Below are positions 1 to 9,179 of a stretch of DNA of 64,000 nt, piece after piece. Origin of the DNA: Berkiella sp963829835 (lineage in GTDB: Bacteria > Pseudomonadota > Gammaproteobacteria > Berkiellales > Berkiellaceae). The stretch is from the NCBI GenBank assembly GCA_963829835.1, contig CAWHKC010000004.1, positions 2,914,001 to 2,978,000 on the forward strand, given 5' to 3'. A program made the position numbers and the translations under genes. The notes below the pieces were generated by a model. It saw nothing but the letters and a program-made list of their open reading frames with translations, did no database searches and was not told the origin of the DNA. Every line of letters begins with the position of its first letter. The stretch's first letter is position 1.

Positions 1-94
1 CATAATTAATTAAGATTAACTGGAGAAAGAGTTAAAAATACTCACACACTATCCGTGCCATCTGCAGATGGCTAAATCATGTAAGAGGTGTGAC

Positions 95-1873
95 ATGCAA
101 AATCATAAAAAACCACAATCAAAAAGTAGTCAAATTTTATTGCAACATGATTGTGTATCACATAAAAAAAAGCTATATATAACTGCACTTGCAACGCTAG
201 TATTTGTATCGTTACACGGTATAGCGCATGCTGGTGGTAATAGTAATCCCCCTCCTTCGAATTGTATTCAGATTAGCTCTGTTCCCTACACAATATCTAA
301 AAGCAATGTCTCTTATTGTTTAGCAAAAAGCATTACCTTCGCAGGAGCATCAGGTGCTCCTGCTATTACCATTGAACCAGGAGTTAAAAATGATTTTATC
401 AATTTTAATGGTAATAGTTTAACGCTGGAAAATAATCAAGAAGTTGGCATTCAGATGCTGGGAACAACTAGCGCTAATGTTTCCAATATTTCCATCCAAA
501 ACGGAACAATTCAAGATGGAGCTGCCGGGACAGATTCTAACAACAGCGCAATTAACTTAACAGATCCATCTAACAGTACAAATGCAGCTTTTAATAATAT
601 ATCCATAAAGAATATGAATTTTATTAACGCTAATTATGGCTTACATGCCTATCATCCCTCAGATAGTGCAATTGGCTTAAATGTAAACAAAAGTCAATTT
701 AATAATTTAACATCAGGAGCTATTACATATAACACCATTCAAAATTTAGCTGTTGTCGATTCATCTTTCTCTTCATTGCCAGGTGGTGAAGTTGCCATTG
801 GAGGAACTTCATCGCAAAATGTGCTTGTTCAAAATTGTACATTTAATGGTATCGATGGTGGGCTTCAGTTATGGAACATCGGGCTACCCACACCATCAAA
901 AAATATAACTATCGCCAATACAACATTTAATGGTGGCACTTTTGCTGATATCAACCTTATTGGTTGGCAAAATGCGAAAATTGTTAATGATACTTTTAAT
1001 GATACCAACGGTACACTGAGCGCAATTGCGTTTGCATCAGATATTTATGGAGATGTGCAATCATCAGGCTTACTGATTGACAATTGTACCTTTAATGATC
1101 CATCTACCATGATTCCTAATTTTGCTCCCTATCAAGCGCAAAGAATAGTGCAAATTGGTTCTGAACTAGGAATATTATTTGGAAGTGGGTTAATTGTAGG
1201 CGCCAACGATGTGACTATTACTAATTCGGTATTTAACCAACCTAATGCAAATCAAAGTAACGTCAATCTTGCGATGGATCTGCTTGTATATGGTGTTAAC
1301 GGAATGGTGGTGAAATATAACAAATTTAGCTCCACTGCCACAGGACGCTTACCAGATTGTTCATTACCGTTACCTTATGGGATATATACACCGGGTCCTG
1401 ATAATGGTTCTATACCTGATAAAGCAGCGAATATACATTTTGGCTCAGCATGGGGGCAGGTGAATTCTACTAACGTTGTAATTGATAGCAATATAATTGA
1501 AGGCCCAGCCCAAATCGGAATTTATTTCCAAACATCTTACTCACCTACACCAAACAGAAATATTATCATATCAAATAATAGTATAACCGCTACTGAACAA
1601 GGTATATTATTTGATAATACTGGTTCCTCATTAATAGTGAATAACAAGATTTCTAAAGTTAATGGTTCTGCTTGTTTAGCAAATGGTGCGGGTGTGCAAT
1701 TTGATGGCCCGCTTGCATATAATGCAACTGCAGCTTCGTCTAATAATCAAGTAGTAGGAAATAGCATCTCTAAAAACAACATTGGGGTTAATATACTCAA
1801 AGGTGCCCTTAACAATAAACTGTTAGGAAATTTATTCTATGGAAATAAAACAGATGTTGTTAATGGAAATTAA
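95..1873 (+). CDS. Secreted right-handed beta-helix protein
   Basis: A 592-residue protein. An in-frame ATG lies at 68, but the ATG at 95 has a good ribosome-binding site (AAGAGG, 6 nt upstream) and is preferred. A hydrophobic stretch near residues 30-46, ending in GIAHA, looks like a signal peptide after an unusually long basic N-terminus. The rest is Asn/Ser/Thr-rich with repeated short strands such as NVSNISIQNGTIQDG and NITIANTTFNGG. This is the pattern of parallel beta-helix (pectate-lyase-like, PbH1) proteins. I see no catalytic motif of a named lyase. The fold is inferred from the repeat pattern; it could be a polysaccharide-acting enzyme or an adhesin. It stands alone and is followed by a terminator hairpin. 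Confidence 0.8.
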   Translation: MQNHKKPQSKSSQILLQHDCVSHKKKLYITALATLVFVSLHGIAHAGGNSNPPPSNCIQISSVPYTISKSNVSYCLAKSITFAGASGAPAITIEPGVKNDFINFNGNSLTLENNQEVGIQMLGTTSANVSNISIQNGTIQDGAAGTDSNNSAINLTDPSNSTNAAFNNISIKNMNFINANYGLHAYHPSDSAIGLNVNKSQFNNLTSGAITYNTIQNLAVVDSSFSSLPGGEVAIGGTSSQNVLVQNCTFNGIDGGLQLWNIGLPTPSKNITIANTTFNGGTFADINLIGWQNAKIVNDTFNDTNGTLSAIAFASDIYGDVQSSGLLIDNCTFNDPSTMIPNFAPYQAQRIVQIGSELGILFGSGLIVGANDVTITNSVFNQPNANQSNVNLAMDLLVYGVNGMVVKYNKFSSTATGRLPDCSLPLPYGIYTPGPDNGSIPDKAANIHFGSAWGQVNSTNVVIDSNIIEGPAQIGIYFQTSYSPTPNRNIIISNNSITATEQGILFDNTGSSLIVNNKISKVNGSACLANGAGVQFDGPLAYNATAASSNNQVVGNSISKNNIGVNILKGALNNKLLGNLFYGNKTDVVNGN

Positions 1874-1885
1874 TATAATGTTAAA

Positions 1886-1913
1886 AACAATGGCGCTTTA
1901 GGGCGCCTTTGTT
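1886..1913 (+). terminator. Rho-independent terminator after the beta-helix gene
   Basis: The stem is AACAA-T-GGCGC / GCGCC-T-TTGTT with loop TTTAGG and one internal T-T mismatch. It lies 12 nt after the stop codon of the upstream gene. Confidence 0.7.
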
Positions 1914-1995
1914 ATTGATATGATGAATGATAAATTACATCCTTGATTTTGGCTTTGCCTTTTCCTAGGCAAGAATATGAATAAAAGGATATTGC

Positions 1996-2184
1996 TTACC
2001 ACTTGTCTAGGGCAGGCTTTATACCAGCGGCATGAAGCTGTGTTTCAATTTCTTCTAAGACTGGCTTCCAATCTTTATTATTATCAATCACAGCATAAAT
2101 AGTTACTTGCTTGCCAACTTGGTCTGTTTTATTCATATTAGATCCGGGTTGCGCTAGTTTGAAATCACTGATCTGATGTTTCAT
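1996..2184 (-). CDS. Small hypothetical protein
   Basis: A 62-residue reading frame with balanced composition. I do not recognise the family. The ATG at 2184 has no clear ribosome-binding site. An internal ATG at 2136 (MNKTDQVGKQVTIY) has GGAT upstream and may be the true start, giving 46 residues. The core VTIYAVIDNNKDWKPVLEEIETQLHAAGI reads as a short beta strand plus helix. Real coding is plausible but not proven. Confidence 0.4.
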   Translation of the reverse strand: MKHQISDFKLAQPGSNMNKTDQVGKQVTIYAVIDNNKDWKPVLEEIETQLHAAGIKPALDKW

Positions 2185-2344
2185 TTACACACTACAAACA
2201 ATATCCATGCCTTTTCGCATATTACTGGGTTCTTCGTTTCTTTTCAAATGAATCATGGAGCAACAATAAATCAGGGCCTTAGTGGGGATCTAGACATGCT
2301 CACCGGAAGGTTACGTCCTTCAGCAAAGTGGTTAAAATGCATTG

Positions 2345-2767
2345 TTAAATAATATCAAATAATCTATCTTCTTCAAATTCAAAGTCCGAAGTTAAGATAG
2401 TCTCAAGATTTAATTTAAGAATATCTTTTGGTTTTTTAGGTCCATCTGGGTCGTTCCAACAGGAAAAAAGATGAACTTTACCGCCAAGCTTCCTGATTGA
2501 TAAAATATATTTTACCAATTGATTCAAGTGATCTCTTATAATAGCAAACTGTTCCACATCGTTAACTTCTGCAATAGGTGCCCCAAAAAAATCACAAGCG
2601 CATCCCTGTGCACCGCCTACGGTCACCGTATTTGGTAGAGTTAAAAGTGTCTTTATTTGTTCACAAATCTTATTATCGAGTTTGCTTGTATAAAATGATG
2701 GATTATTTTCATCATATGCTATGATGGGTAATTCTAAATCACTTGCAAGATAAATCATATAACACAT
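2345..2767 (-). CDS. Conserved-looking hypothetical protein with AQGCACDF motif
   Basis: A 140-residue soluble protein with no signal peptide or membrane segment. The sequence begins MCYMIYLASD and carries a compact GGAQGCACDFFG stretch (near residues 51-62) with two nearby Cys, then KVHLFSCWNDPDG near 97-109. This has the look of a small conserved enzyme-like domain, but I cannot name it. AGGGG lies about 12 nt before the ATG. The C-terminus is acidic (DFEFEEDRLFDII). That resembles the Glu-rich tails of Dot/Icm substrates, but this alone is weak evidence for secretion. Confidence 0.65.
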   Translation of the reverse strand: MCYMIYLASDLELPIIAYDENNPSFYTSKLDNKICEQIKTLLTLPNTVTVGGAQGCACDFFGAPIAEVNDVEQFAIIRDHLNQLVKYILSIRKLGGKVHLFSCWNDPDGPKKPKDILKLNLETILTSDFEFEEDRLFDII

Positions 2768-3080
2768 TGATAGAGCATTTCCCCTAATAAATCAGAATCA
2801 AGAATCTTTCAAATTGGGGATTTTTAAGAAAAATTTCACCCATTTTCAGATAGCTATCAAGATTATAGTTATTTGAAGCTGTTTTTAATATGATAAAAAA
2901 ATATAAACGTTGATACTTCTGATGAGGGGCAGCAAAAAGCAGATAAGTGATTATAATTGCTTTTTGGGGCATAAAGAATGATCTTATTATCTTTTAAATT
3001 CTTTTTTGCCAGATGAAGCCCTTTGTGTCACTCAGCAACACGTGGCATGAATTTGCTCCGGAGTGTGATCATTGTCAGCA

Positions 3081-4394
3081 TCATGATTTACTATATTTTC
3101 CTGCTCCAACCTTCTCAAGGGAATCATCCAATTTACGTTTATTTGAGTTATTTGCTTCTTTTTCAAATTTAAGTTGTTCTCTAAGAAGACTAATTTCATC
3201 CTTAAGTAATTGATTTTCCCTCTCTAATAAATCAATTTTCTTTTCAAAGTATTCATTTTGGTCATCTTTTAAATAATCTTCAGTAGCATCATCTGACTCA
3301 GGTAAAGAGATGGCGTTTGTCGTGGGCGGCGTTATGGCTGGAGATTGAACGCTAAAGAGTAAAGTGTCATTTTTCGCAAACTCATTGCCTATCTTAAAAG
3401 CCGAAGTAGCGGGAGGCTTAGGTATAGTAGGCTCAATCTGGGTAGTGCTAGGAATGGGACAAGCAATACTATGCTTCGTAGCATTTGTCTTTAGTTGAGG
3501 TTGCGGTGGAGACAAAGGTAAACCTATACGACAGATTTCAAGATTATGTACCGCTATGGAATTTTTGGGATCTTGTTGAACAACTTGTTGATAACAGTTA
3601 AAGGCTTCTTGAAGATTAACTGGCGTACCAATACCATGCTGGTGGCAATATCCGAGATTGCTTAACGTTGCAGTATGTTTAGGCTAATGTGTAATAGCCT
3701 CTTGATAATATTTAAAGGCTGCTTGAGGATTAGGTGGCGTACCAATGCCAAAGCTGTGGCAATACCCGAGATTGTTTAACGCTATAGCTTCTTTAGGATT
3801 ATGTTTAACAGCCTCTTGATAATATTTAAAGGCTTCTTGAGGATTAGGTGGCGTACCAAAACCATGCTGGTGGCAATATCCGAGATTGTTTAACGCTGCA
3901 GTATATTTAGGCTCATGTGTAACAGCCTCTTGATAACATTTAAAGGCTTCTTGAGGGTTAACTGTCGTGCCAACGCCGTGGTGGCAATATCCGAGATTGT
4001 TTAACGCTATAGCATATTTAGGATTATGTTTAACAGCCTCTTGATAACATTTAAAGGCTTCTTGAAGGTTAACTGGCGTACCAGCGCCGTGTTGGTGGCA
4101 ATATCCGAGATTGTTTAACGCTGTTGCTTGTTTAGGATCATGTTTAATAGCTTCTTGGAAACATTTAAAGGCTTCTTGAAGGTTAACTGGCGTGCCAATA
4201 CCGTGCAGGTGGCAATATCCGAGATTGTTTAACGCTAAAGCATCTTTAGGATTATGTTTAACAGCCTCTTGAAAACATTTAAAGTCTTCTCGAGGATTAG
4301 CTGGCGTGCCAATACCGAGCAGGTGGCTATATCCAAATATGTTTAGACTTCGGCTCCTTTTGTTTTTCTTTTGAGCTAGAGGTTGTAAAAGCAC
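3081..4394 (-). pseudogene. Sel1/TPR-like repeat protein, interrupted by an in-frame TAG
   Basis: The same frame runs from 4394 to 3081 and is broken only by TAG at 3684-3686. Upstream are seven 38-residue repeats of the type ALNNLGYCHxHGIGTP followed by QEAFKCYQEAVKHNPK. Translation beyond the TAG continues in register (PKHTATLSNLGYCHQHGIG...). The next copy upstream has GAG where this copy has TAG, so one G-to-T change explains the stop. After the repeats come a proline/threonine-rich linker and a coiled coil with a basic KRKLDD stretch. No ATG lies between the stop and the rest, so the 3' part is unlikely to be made alone. The start is uncertain: GTG at 4394 has AAGAG upstream. A different frame from ATG at 4434 (MITNMPHSEQEKSSAF...) also looks coding, so a second frameshift near the A-rich tract at about 4360-4385 is possible. 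Confidence 0.8.
3595..4370 (-). repeat. 114-bp tandem repeats inside the Sel1-like gene
   Basis: The phrase TGGCAATATCCGAGATTG recurs at 3757, 3871, 3982, 4096 and 4210 with spacings of 114, 111, 114 and 114 bp. Each unit encodes 38 residues; one copy has lost a codon. Close similarity between copies suggests recent expansion or homogenisation. Confidence 0.85.
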
Positions 4395-4536
4395 TAGATT
4401 TCTCTTGTTCAGAATGAGGCATATTAGTTATCATGGGGCACAAACTCTTCTTTAGTAAATTGGTAATTAAATTCTAATCAAGAGAAAAATCCAATTATTC
4501 ATTGGCAAACGTTAGGTCTTAGAGTGTTATTGAGGC

Positions 4537-4588
4537 CAAGCTTGCAAAATTGCATTTCTATTTCAAGAAATGCAATTTTGCAAGCTTG
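4537..4588 (+). terminator. Perfect 23-bp palindrome followed by a T-run
   Basis: The arms at 4537-4559 and 4566-4588 are exact reverse complements around the 6-nt loop ATTTCA. They are followed by ACCCC and a run of T. The stem is AT-rich and unusually long for a simple terminator. It could also be a small palindromic repeat element. Confidence 0.6.
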
Positions 4589-4643
4589 ACCCCATTTTTT
4601 TTTCATAAGATTTTATGGCATATATTCCTATCTCATCACCTGA

Positions 4644-4865
4644 ATGCTAAAGATACCTTCTTTTATTGCTGTTGGTTATCGGCATTTACACGGAAATAAT
4701 GGGCTAATCAATTTATTCAAAATAAATGGTTTTACTGTAGTAGCTTTGGAATGCCCTAGAGAAACGCTGGTTCATGAGCAACAGTTTGTAAAAGTGATTC
4801 AAGAATTAAAAGCTAAAGTTCAACTTGTCTTTTCTCCTGTGATGGCAAACGATTTTCTTCCTTGA
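4644..4865 (+). CDS. Short hypothetical protein or gene fragment
   Basis: A 73-residue frame with protein-like composition (NGFTVVALECPRETLVHEQQ), suggesting a Rossmann-like alpha/beta piece. There is no good ribosome-binding site at the ATG and it is isolated after the palindrome. It may be the remnant of a larger gene. No family recognised. Confidence 0.3.
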   Translation: MLKIPSFIAVGYRHLHGNNGLINLFKINGFTVVALECPRETLVHEQQFVKVIQELKAKVQLVFSPVMANDFLP

Positions 4866-5069
4866 ATAGCAGATTGAATGGGCGTACTTATTTCATTTGA
4901 TACTTCAAAGATGATACTTCCTTTGACATATATAAAAAATTACTAGGTTAAAATTACCACAAATCATTGATTTTTCTAATTAGTTTTATTGTTTGTTTGC
5001 AATCCTACCTTAATCTCTAGTAAACTAACCAAACAAAATTCTATTCCATCTATTTTAATGAGGCTTGAT

Positions 5070-6443
5070 ATGTTAGATGCACCCAAATCAAAAGAAAAAG
5101 ATTCGAAATCACCCACATTTTCTCGGCCAACTGCGCAGTTAAGGCCAGCTCAACATGCAAAAAATAGTGTTTCAAATCAAGAAGAGTCAACAGATGATTT
5201 AGATGATTCAACAGATGATTCAACAGATGATTCAACAGAAGTAGAATCTAATTTTCAATCGGAATCTCTACTATTTTATTCCCTTAAACTCTTAAACTAT
5301 CTTTTAATAATCAAGAAAAGCAATCAGCCCATTCCTAAACCTGATGTGATAACGGCGGATTTGAAAATTAATATCAACTGTTATTACAGGCAAGTGTCTA
5401 GCCTTAAAGAAGAAGGTTTTTTGGCATATGAAAAGTGGAATATTACAGATGTTTTTTTTCCAAACAAATTAGATCCCGCTAAAGAAAGAGATAAAAGTAA
5501 GTTTAATGTCGTTACTATTTTAAGTTATATTTTAGAACAACAACAGAAGCATGGGATCATCCCAACTTTCTATCAAATTAAATCTTATTTTATGGCGACT
5601 ACAAAACGTTGCAATAATATGCTAACCGAATTAGAAAATGAAGGCTTTGTTAGCTTTATTGAGCCTGATGTGAATAATCAGCCATTAGAAACAAACAACG
5701 CTAAAGTGATAAGCACGCCCATCCCGATCATAATGCAAAAGAAAGCTAAACTAACAGAAACAGAAGCTAAGCCGCCGGTAAAAAGATTTAAATCAATTGA
5801 ACTATTAAACTATCTTTATAAAAAGCATCAACAACAACTAAAGATCCCATTATGGCAAAATATTTGTGGTGATCTCAAAATTTCTGAAGATATATACATT
5901 GCTACTTCTAGAGAATTGAAAAATGCAAATCTGATAATAATTAAAAAAAAGCTTATTACTGATATTTGTCTGCCCAAAATGAGGCAGACAAACATAAGCC
6001 GTCTCTCCGCTTCTGTATTGTTAAGTCACATTTTATTTTTACATAGTCAATATCAAAGGATTCCAACGAGAGATGAAATCATGCAAGATTTTATCAAATG
6101 GGAAACGAGGTTTACGGAGTTTGCTCTTGAACTGGCAAATTATAAATTTATTACATTTGAAAAAGGTCAAATTACTTCTATTTCTTATCTACAAAAGGTT
6201 GAGATGAAAAAAACACAAGATGACGTCAACCTACAACCAGCAGTGCAACCGCCGCAAAGTAGTGAGCAAAGATTGGCAGCATTTCTTGATCAAGAAATTA
6301 AAATCCATGACATTGTCGAAAAGGCAGTTGCGCCTGTACCAAAAGCTATACAGCATATCAGCAACGCTCCTCAAGCCGTAACGAATGCTGCTGTACCAAC
6401 GCAAGAGCTTGCTAATCCAAATATAAAAAAAAGGAAACGCTAA
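5070..6443 (+). CDS. Protein with four winged-helix-like repeats and a C-terminal basic NLS-like tail
   Basis: A 457-residue protein starting at ATG 5070, which has GAGG 6 nt upstream; the upstream in-frame ATG codons lack one. Residues 1-60 are a disordered Ser/Asp-rich leader with the short repeat STDD. Four modules of 80-100 residues follow. Each begins with a hydrophobic helix (LLNYLL, ILSYIL, LLNYLY, LLSHIL), then IP and a second helix, then a helix ending in a sequence like LKEEGF or LENEGF, then a beta-hairpin-like segment. This periodicity looks like tandem winged helix-turn-helix domains. It is my reading of the pattern, not a database match. The protein ends NPNIKKRKR, a classic monopartite nuclear localisation signal. 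A host DNA-binding effector is a reasonable hypothesis. Confidence 0.7.
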   Translation: MLDAPKSKEKDSKSPTFSRPTAQLRPAQHAKNSVSNQEESTDDLDDSTDDSTDDSTEVESNFQSESLLFYSLKLLNYLLIIKKSNQPIPKPDVITADLKININCYYRQVSSLKEEGFLAYEKWNITDVFFPNKLDPAKERDKSKFNVVTILSYILEQQQKHGIIPTFYQIKSYFMATTKRCNNMLTELENEGFVSFIEPDVNNQPLETNNAKVISTPIPIIMQKKAKLTETEAKPPVKRFKSIELLNYLYKKHQQQLKIPLWQNICGDLKISEDIYIATSRELKNANLIIIKKKLITDICLPKMRQTNISRLSASVLLSHILFLHSQYQRIPTRDEIMQDFIKWETRFTEFALELANYKFITFEKGQITSISYLQKVEMKKTQDDVNLQPAVQPPQSSEQRLAAFLDQEIKIHDIVEKAVAPVPKAIQHISNAPQAVTNAAVPTQELANPNIKKRKR

Positions 6444-6503
6444 GAGAAAAATTTCGATTAGAGGCACCTTCGTCACAGAATAAGTGCTCCGCATTTTCAT
6501 GTC

Positions 6504-6526
6504 CCCTCTCCCCTTGTGGGAGAGGG
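6504..6526. repeat. REP-like GC-rich palindrome
   Basis: CCCTCTCCC (6504-6512) and GGGAGAGGG (6518-6526) form a perfect 9-bp hairpin, followed by GTTAGGTGGTGAGGGTC. This resembles the short intergenic palindromes scattered through many proteobacterial genomes. It lies 60 bp after the winged-helix-like gene and stands out in GC content from the surrounding DNA. It could also help end transcription. Confidence 0.5.
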
Positions 6527-6691
6527 TTAGGTGGTGAGGGTCTTCTCTTTTTGAACCGGAAAAAAGAATACATGCAATAGGTAATCCACCGCATTTTTGT
6601 AAAGTGATGACGCGCTTAATTACATTTTTTCAACCCAGCGACCAGGCTTTTTTTAGAGGCATACATGTTAAGCATGATTAATATTTGTTAT

Positions 6692-7294
6692 TTAATTATT
6701 AATACTTAATTTTACCAGAGTTGACGTTAGTTTATCTTCAACGACCCTGGGGACCTCTTTGCTTGTTAGTTTATCGCTCCCTTTACTTGCTTCAAATGCG
6801 AACGTCAAAGCTGGAGCAGCACCAGACAACGGATCACGCGTATCATCAGCTGTTTGAATTTCTTTCTTATTTGATTCAGTTTCTATTTTGGAGAGTTCCA
6901 ATCTCACCTTTTCTAGTGCCTCATGTTGTTTTTCCAACTGTTGCAATAATGATAATCCAGTGAAATCGATTGCATTTAAATATGTATTTGCTAAATCCAC
7001 ATGTTCTGCTTTGATGATTGCAATAGCATTACATTGAGTATCACAGATAGCTCTAAAGCCCATCTCAAAACTTGCGTAGCGCCAACCATTAAAGCTATCA
7101 GTATAAGGTTCTTTGTTAGAAATGCTTGGATCCATTCTATTTAAACGATCTAAAAATGGCTGCCACAGTTTATCCAGTTTAGGTGAGCATAAAGCAACAT
7201 TGAGTGGCAAATTCATACTTGCACATATAAATTGGAAGCGTTTGACCTCATCTTGGGTAAAATAAGGGAGCATTTTCTGATAAAGACCAATCAT
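6692..7294 (-). CDS. Hypothetical protein with a coiled-coil segment
   Basis: A 200-residue protein. A TTG at 7321 extends the frame, but ATG 7294 has GGAA upstream and gives the tidy start MIGLYQKMLPYF. The N-terminal part (LYQKMLPYFTQDEVKRFQFIC) is helical and loosely recalls an F-box, but too weakly to claim it. Residues 125-150 form a short coiled coil (LLQQLEKQHEALEKVRLELSK). The C-terminal third is low in structure. There is no signal peptide. It sits among effector-like genes and I do not recognise the family. Confidence 0.65.
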   Translation of the reverse strand: MIGLYQKMLPYFTQDEVKRFQFICASMNLPLNVALCSPKLDKLWQPFLDRLNRMDPSISNKEPYTDSFNGWRYASFEMGFRAICDTQCNAIAIIKAEHVDLANTYLNAIDFTGLSLLQQLEKQHEALEKVRLELSKIETESNKKEIQTADDTRDPLSGAAPALTFAFEASKGSDKLTSKEVPRVVEDKLTSTLVKLSINN

Positions 7295-7548
7295 GATGTT
7301 ATTTCCACGAATCAAGTACAACTAACCTTAAAGCGACCGCATATTATGCGGTTATTCATCTATGAGTCAAGTTATTTTGTTTTTTCTTCTATCCGAATAG
7401 GAAGGAATGGTAAAATTTGGATAGACAAATCATGATGAATGATTAGTGAAAAGTTATTGGGGAAGTCTGGGTCTTTTTGTGGTACTTTCCTCAGAAAATT
7501 CTGACTCTTCAGGTCCACACTTTCATTTGGTGTGATCATAAAGTGCTA

Positions 7549-7800
7549 TTATAGGCTTTTGAAATTTCTCATGTTTAATAAGTTTATAGTTTTGTTTTTA
7601 ATAAAATCAAAAAGTTTTTCATTAGGAAATTGATAATGATTGTAATAAATCTCATTGGGCTTAAAACAACTATTTTTCATTATAGCTAAATGCGCAAAAT
7701 AATGATTGAATAGCTTTTCAAATGGCATTGCAAAATAATTTTACAATCGTCCATATTAGGAAATTCGGCAATCTGAGGAAGACATGAAGTAATGGCCACT
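7549..7800 (-). pseudogene. Possible decayed gene fragment in the gap after nemA
   Basis: The stretch 7322-7802 has no convincing intact gene. On the minus strand a frame read just after nemA (AITSCLPQIAEFPNMDDCKIILQ) is followed, after a frame change near 7728, by a 59-residue frame (MPFEKLFNHYFAHLAIMKNS..., 7728 to 7549). Both look more protein-like than random AT-rich DNA and neither has a ribosome-binding site. I read it as a frameshifted remnant, with low certainty. Confidence 0.3.
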
Positions 7801-7802
7801 TA

Positions 7803-8906
7803 TCATTTGGTTTTGTCGACATTAGGATAATCGGTATAACCTTCGGCACCACCACCGTATAAGTGTTTGCGATCGAGCTCCGCCAATGGTGCATTTCTTT
7901 TAAAGCGTTCAACCAAGTCAGGATTCGCAATAAAAGGTCTACCGAAGGCAACTAAATCTGCATACCCAGTGGATATTGCTTCAACTGCCATTTCTTGAGT
8001 GTAGCCATTATTAACCATCCAAGGACCGTTAAATTGTTTTCTTAGCGCAGCAAAATCAAAACCATTAAATTCTCGCGGACCTTGGGTCGCACCTTCAATA
8101 ACATGAATATAAGCTAAATTGAAACGATTAAGCTCACGCATCAGTGGAAAATAGACTGATGTTGGATCACTATCTAATGCATCATTTGCCGGACTCACTG
8201 GAGAGATCCGAATGCCGGTTCGATCTGCGCCTATTTCTTGAGTTATGACTTCAGTGATCTCCAAGGCTAAACGGATACGATTTTTAATTGACCCGCCATA
8301 ACTATCAGTACGATGATTGCTGCGATCAGACAAAAATTGTTGAATAAGGTAACCATTCGCTGCATGGATCTCAACACCATCAAAACCAGCCTCTATAGCG
8401 TTGTGTGCAGCAAGTCGATAATCATTTAGTATCCCTGGAATTTCATCAAGTTCAAGGGCTCGGGGTTTGCCAATTTCAGTAAAAGTACCATCTTCTATAA
8501 ATGTTTTTTGATTCACTGGTGCAATAGCAGAGGGGGCAACTGGAAGAATGCCTGCGGGTTGTAATGAAGGGTGTGATATACGCCCTACATGCCATAGTTG
8601 CAAATAAATAACCCCACCTTTTTGATGTACCGCCTCTGTTACTAATTTCCATCCAGCCACTTGTAACGGTGAATAGATCCCTGGTGTCCACGCGTAACCT
8701 TTACCAGTAGGAGAAATTTGAGTTGCTTCAGCAATAAGCAAACCGGCATCTGCTCGTTGAGCGTAATATTCTGCATTGAGGGCATTCGGTATATCGCCCT
8801 CATGTGTTGCTCGATTTCGTGTTAAAGGAGCCATCACAATGCGATTGCGTAGGATTTTTCCTCGCAAATCAAATGGGGTAAACAAAATATGAGGATCAGA
8901 TTTCAT
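7803..8906 (-). CDS. nemA: N-ethylmaleimide reductase / Old Yellow Enzyme family alkene reductase
   Basis: A 367-residue, full-length FMN-dependent oxidoreductase. It would reduce activated C=C bonds in the cytosol using NAD(P)H. Family signatures are visible: LRNRIVMAPLTRNRA near residue 20, LQLWHVGRISHPSLQPAG near 100, the substrate-binding GFDGVEIHAANGYLIQQF around 175 (His/Asn pair), DRSNHRTDSYGGS, and the C-terminal ADLVAFGRPFIANPDLV that holds the FMN phosphate. It stands alone. A TATAAT box on the minus strand at 8952-8947 is a candidate -10. OYE enzymes commonly detoxify electrophiles, and that is the likely job here. Confidence 0.95.
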   Translation of the reverse strand: MKSDPHILFTPFDLRGKILRNRIVMAPLTRNRATHEGDIPNALNAEYYAQRADAGLLIAEATQISPTGKGYAWTPGIYSPLQVAGWKLVTEAVHQKGGVIYLQLWHVGRISHPSLQPAGILPVAPSAIAPVNQKTFIEDGTFTEIGKPRALELDEIPGILNDYRLAAHNAIEAGFDGVEIHAANGYLIQQFLSDRSNHRTDSYGGSIKNRIRLALEITEVITQEIGADRTGIRISPVSPANDALDSDPTSVYFPLMRELNRFNLAYIHVIEGATQGPREFNGFDFAALRKQFNGPWMVNNGYTQEMAVEAISTGYADLVAFGRPFIANPDLVERFKRNAPLAELDRKHLYGGGAEGYTDYPNVDKTK

Positions 8907-9179
8907 ATTGATTCCAAAATACTATTTTATAAATTAACATTTACTGATTATATAAATACTGTTTAATAGGCACTAAGACTAAAATTCAATATTGTATATT
9001 GATCTTAGATGAAATGTGAGGATATATATTTAATCAGGGATTCTTCAATAAACGGAAAGAATTACACTGGTGGATTTTCTGCTTACATGAGAGATCTTTA
9101 ACAAACTTGGTGCAGCCTGAAGCGTTGATTGTGGATCATATTTTTAATAAAATATCTGCAATTCCATCTGCAGCAACAT

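Noticed and set aside
2784..2972. A 62-codon minus-strand frame (MPQKAIIITYLLFAA...)
   Set aside because: No ribosome-binding site, AT-driven hydrophobic composition and no link to neighbours. Probably chance.
3595..4370. Regular repeats that might suggest a CRISPR array
   Set aside because: The 114-bp units are coding, in frame and encode Sel1/TPR-like helices; there are no unique spacers.
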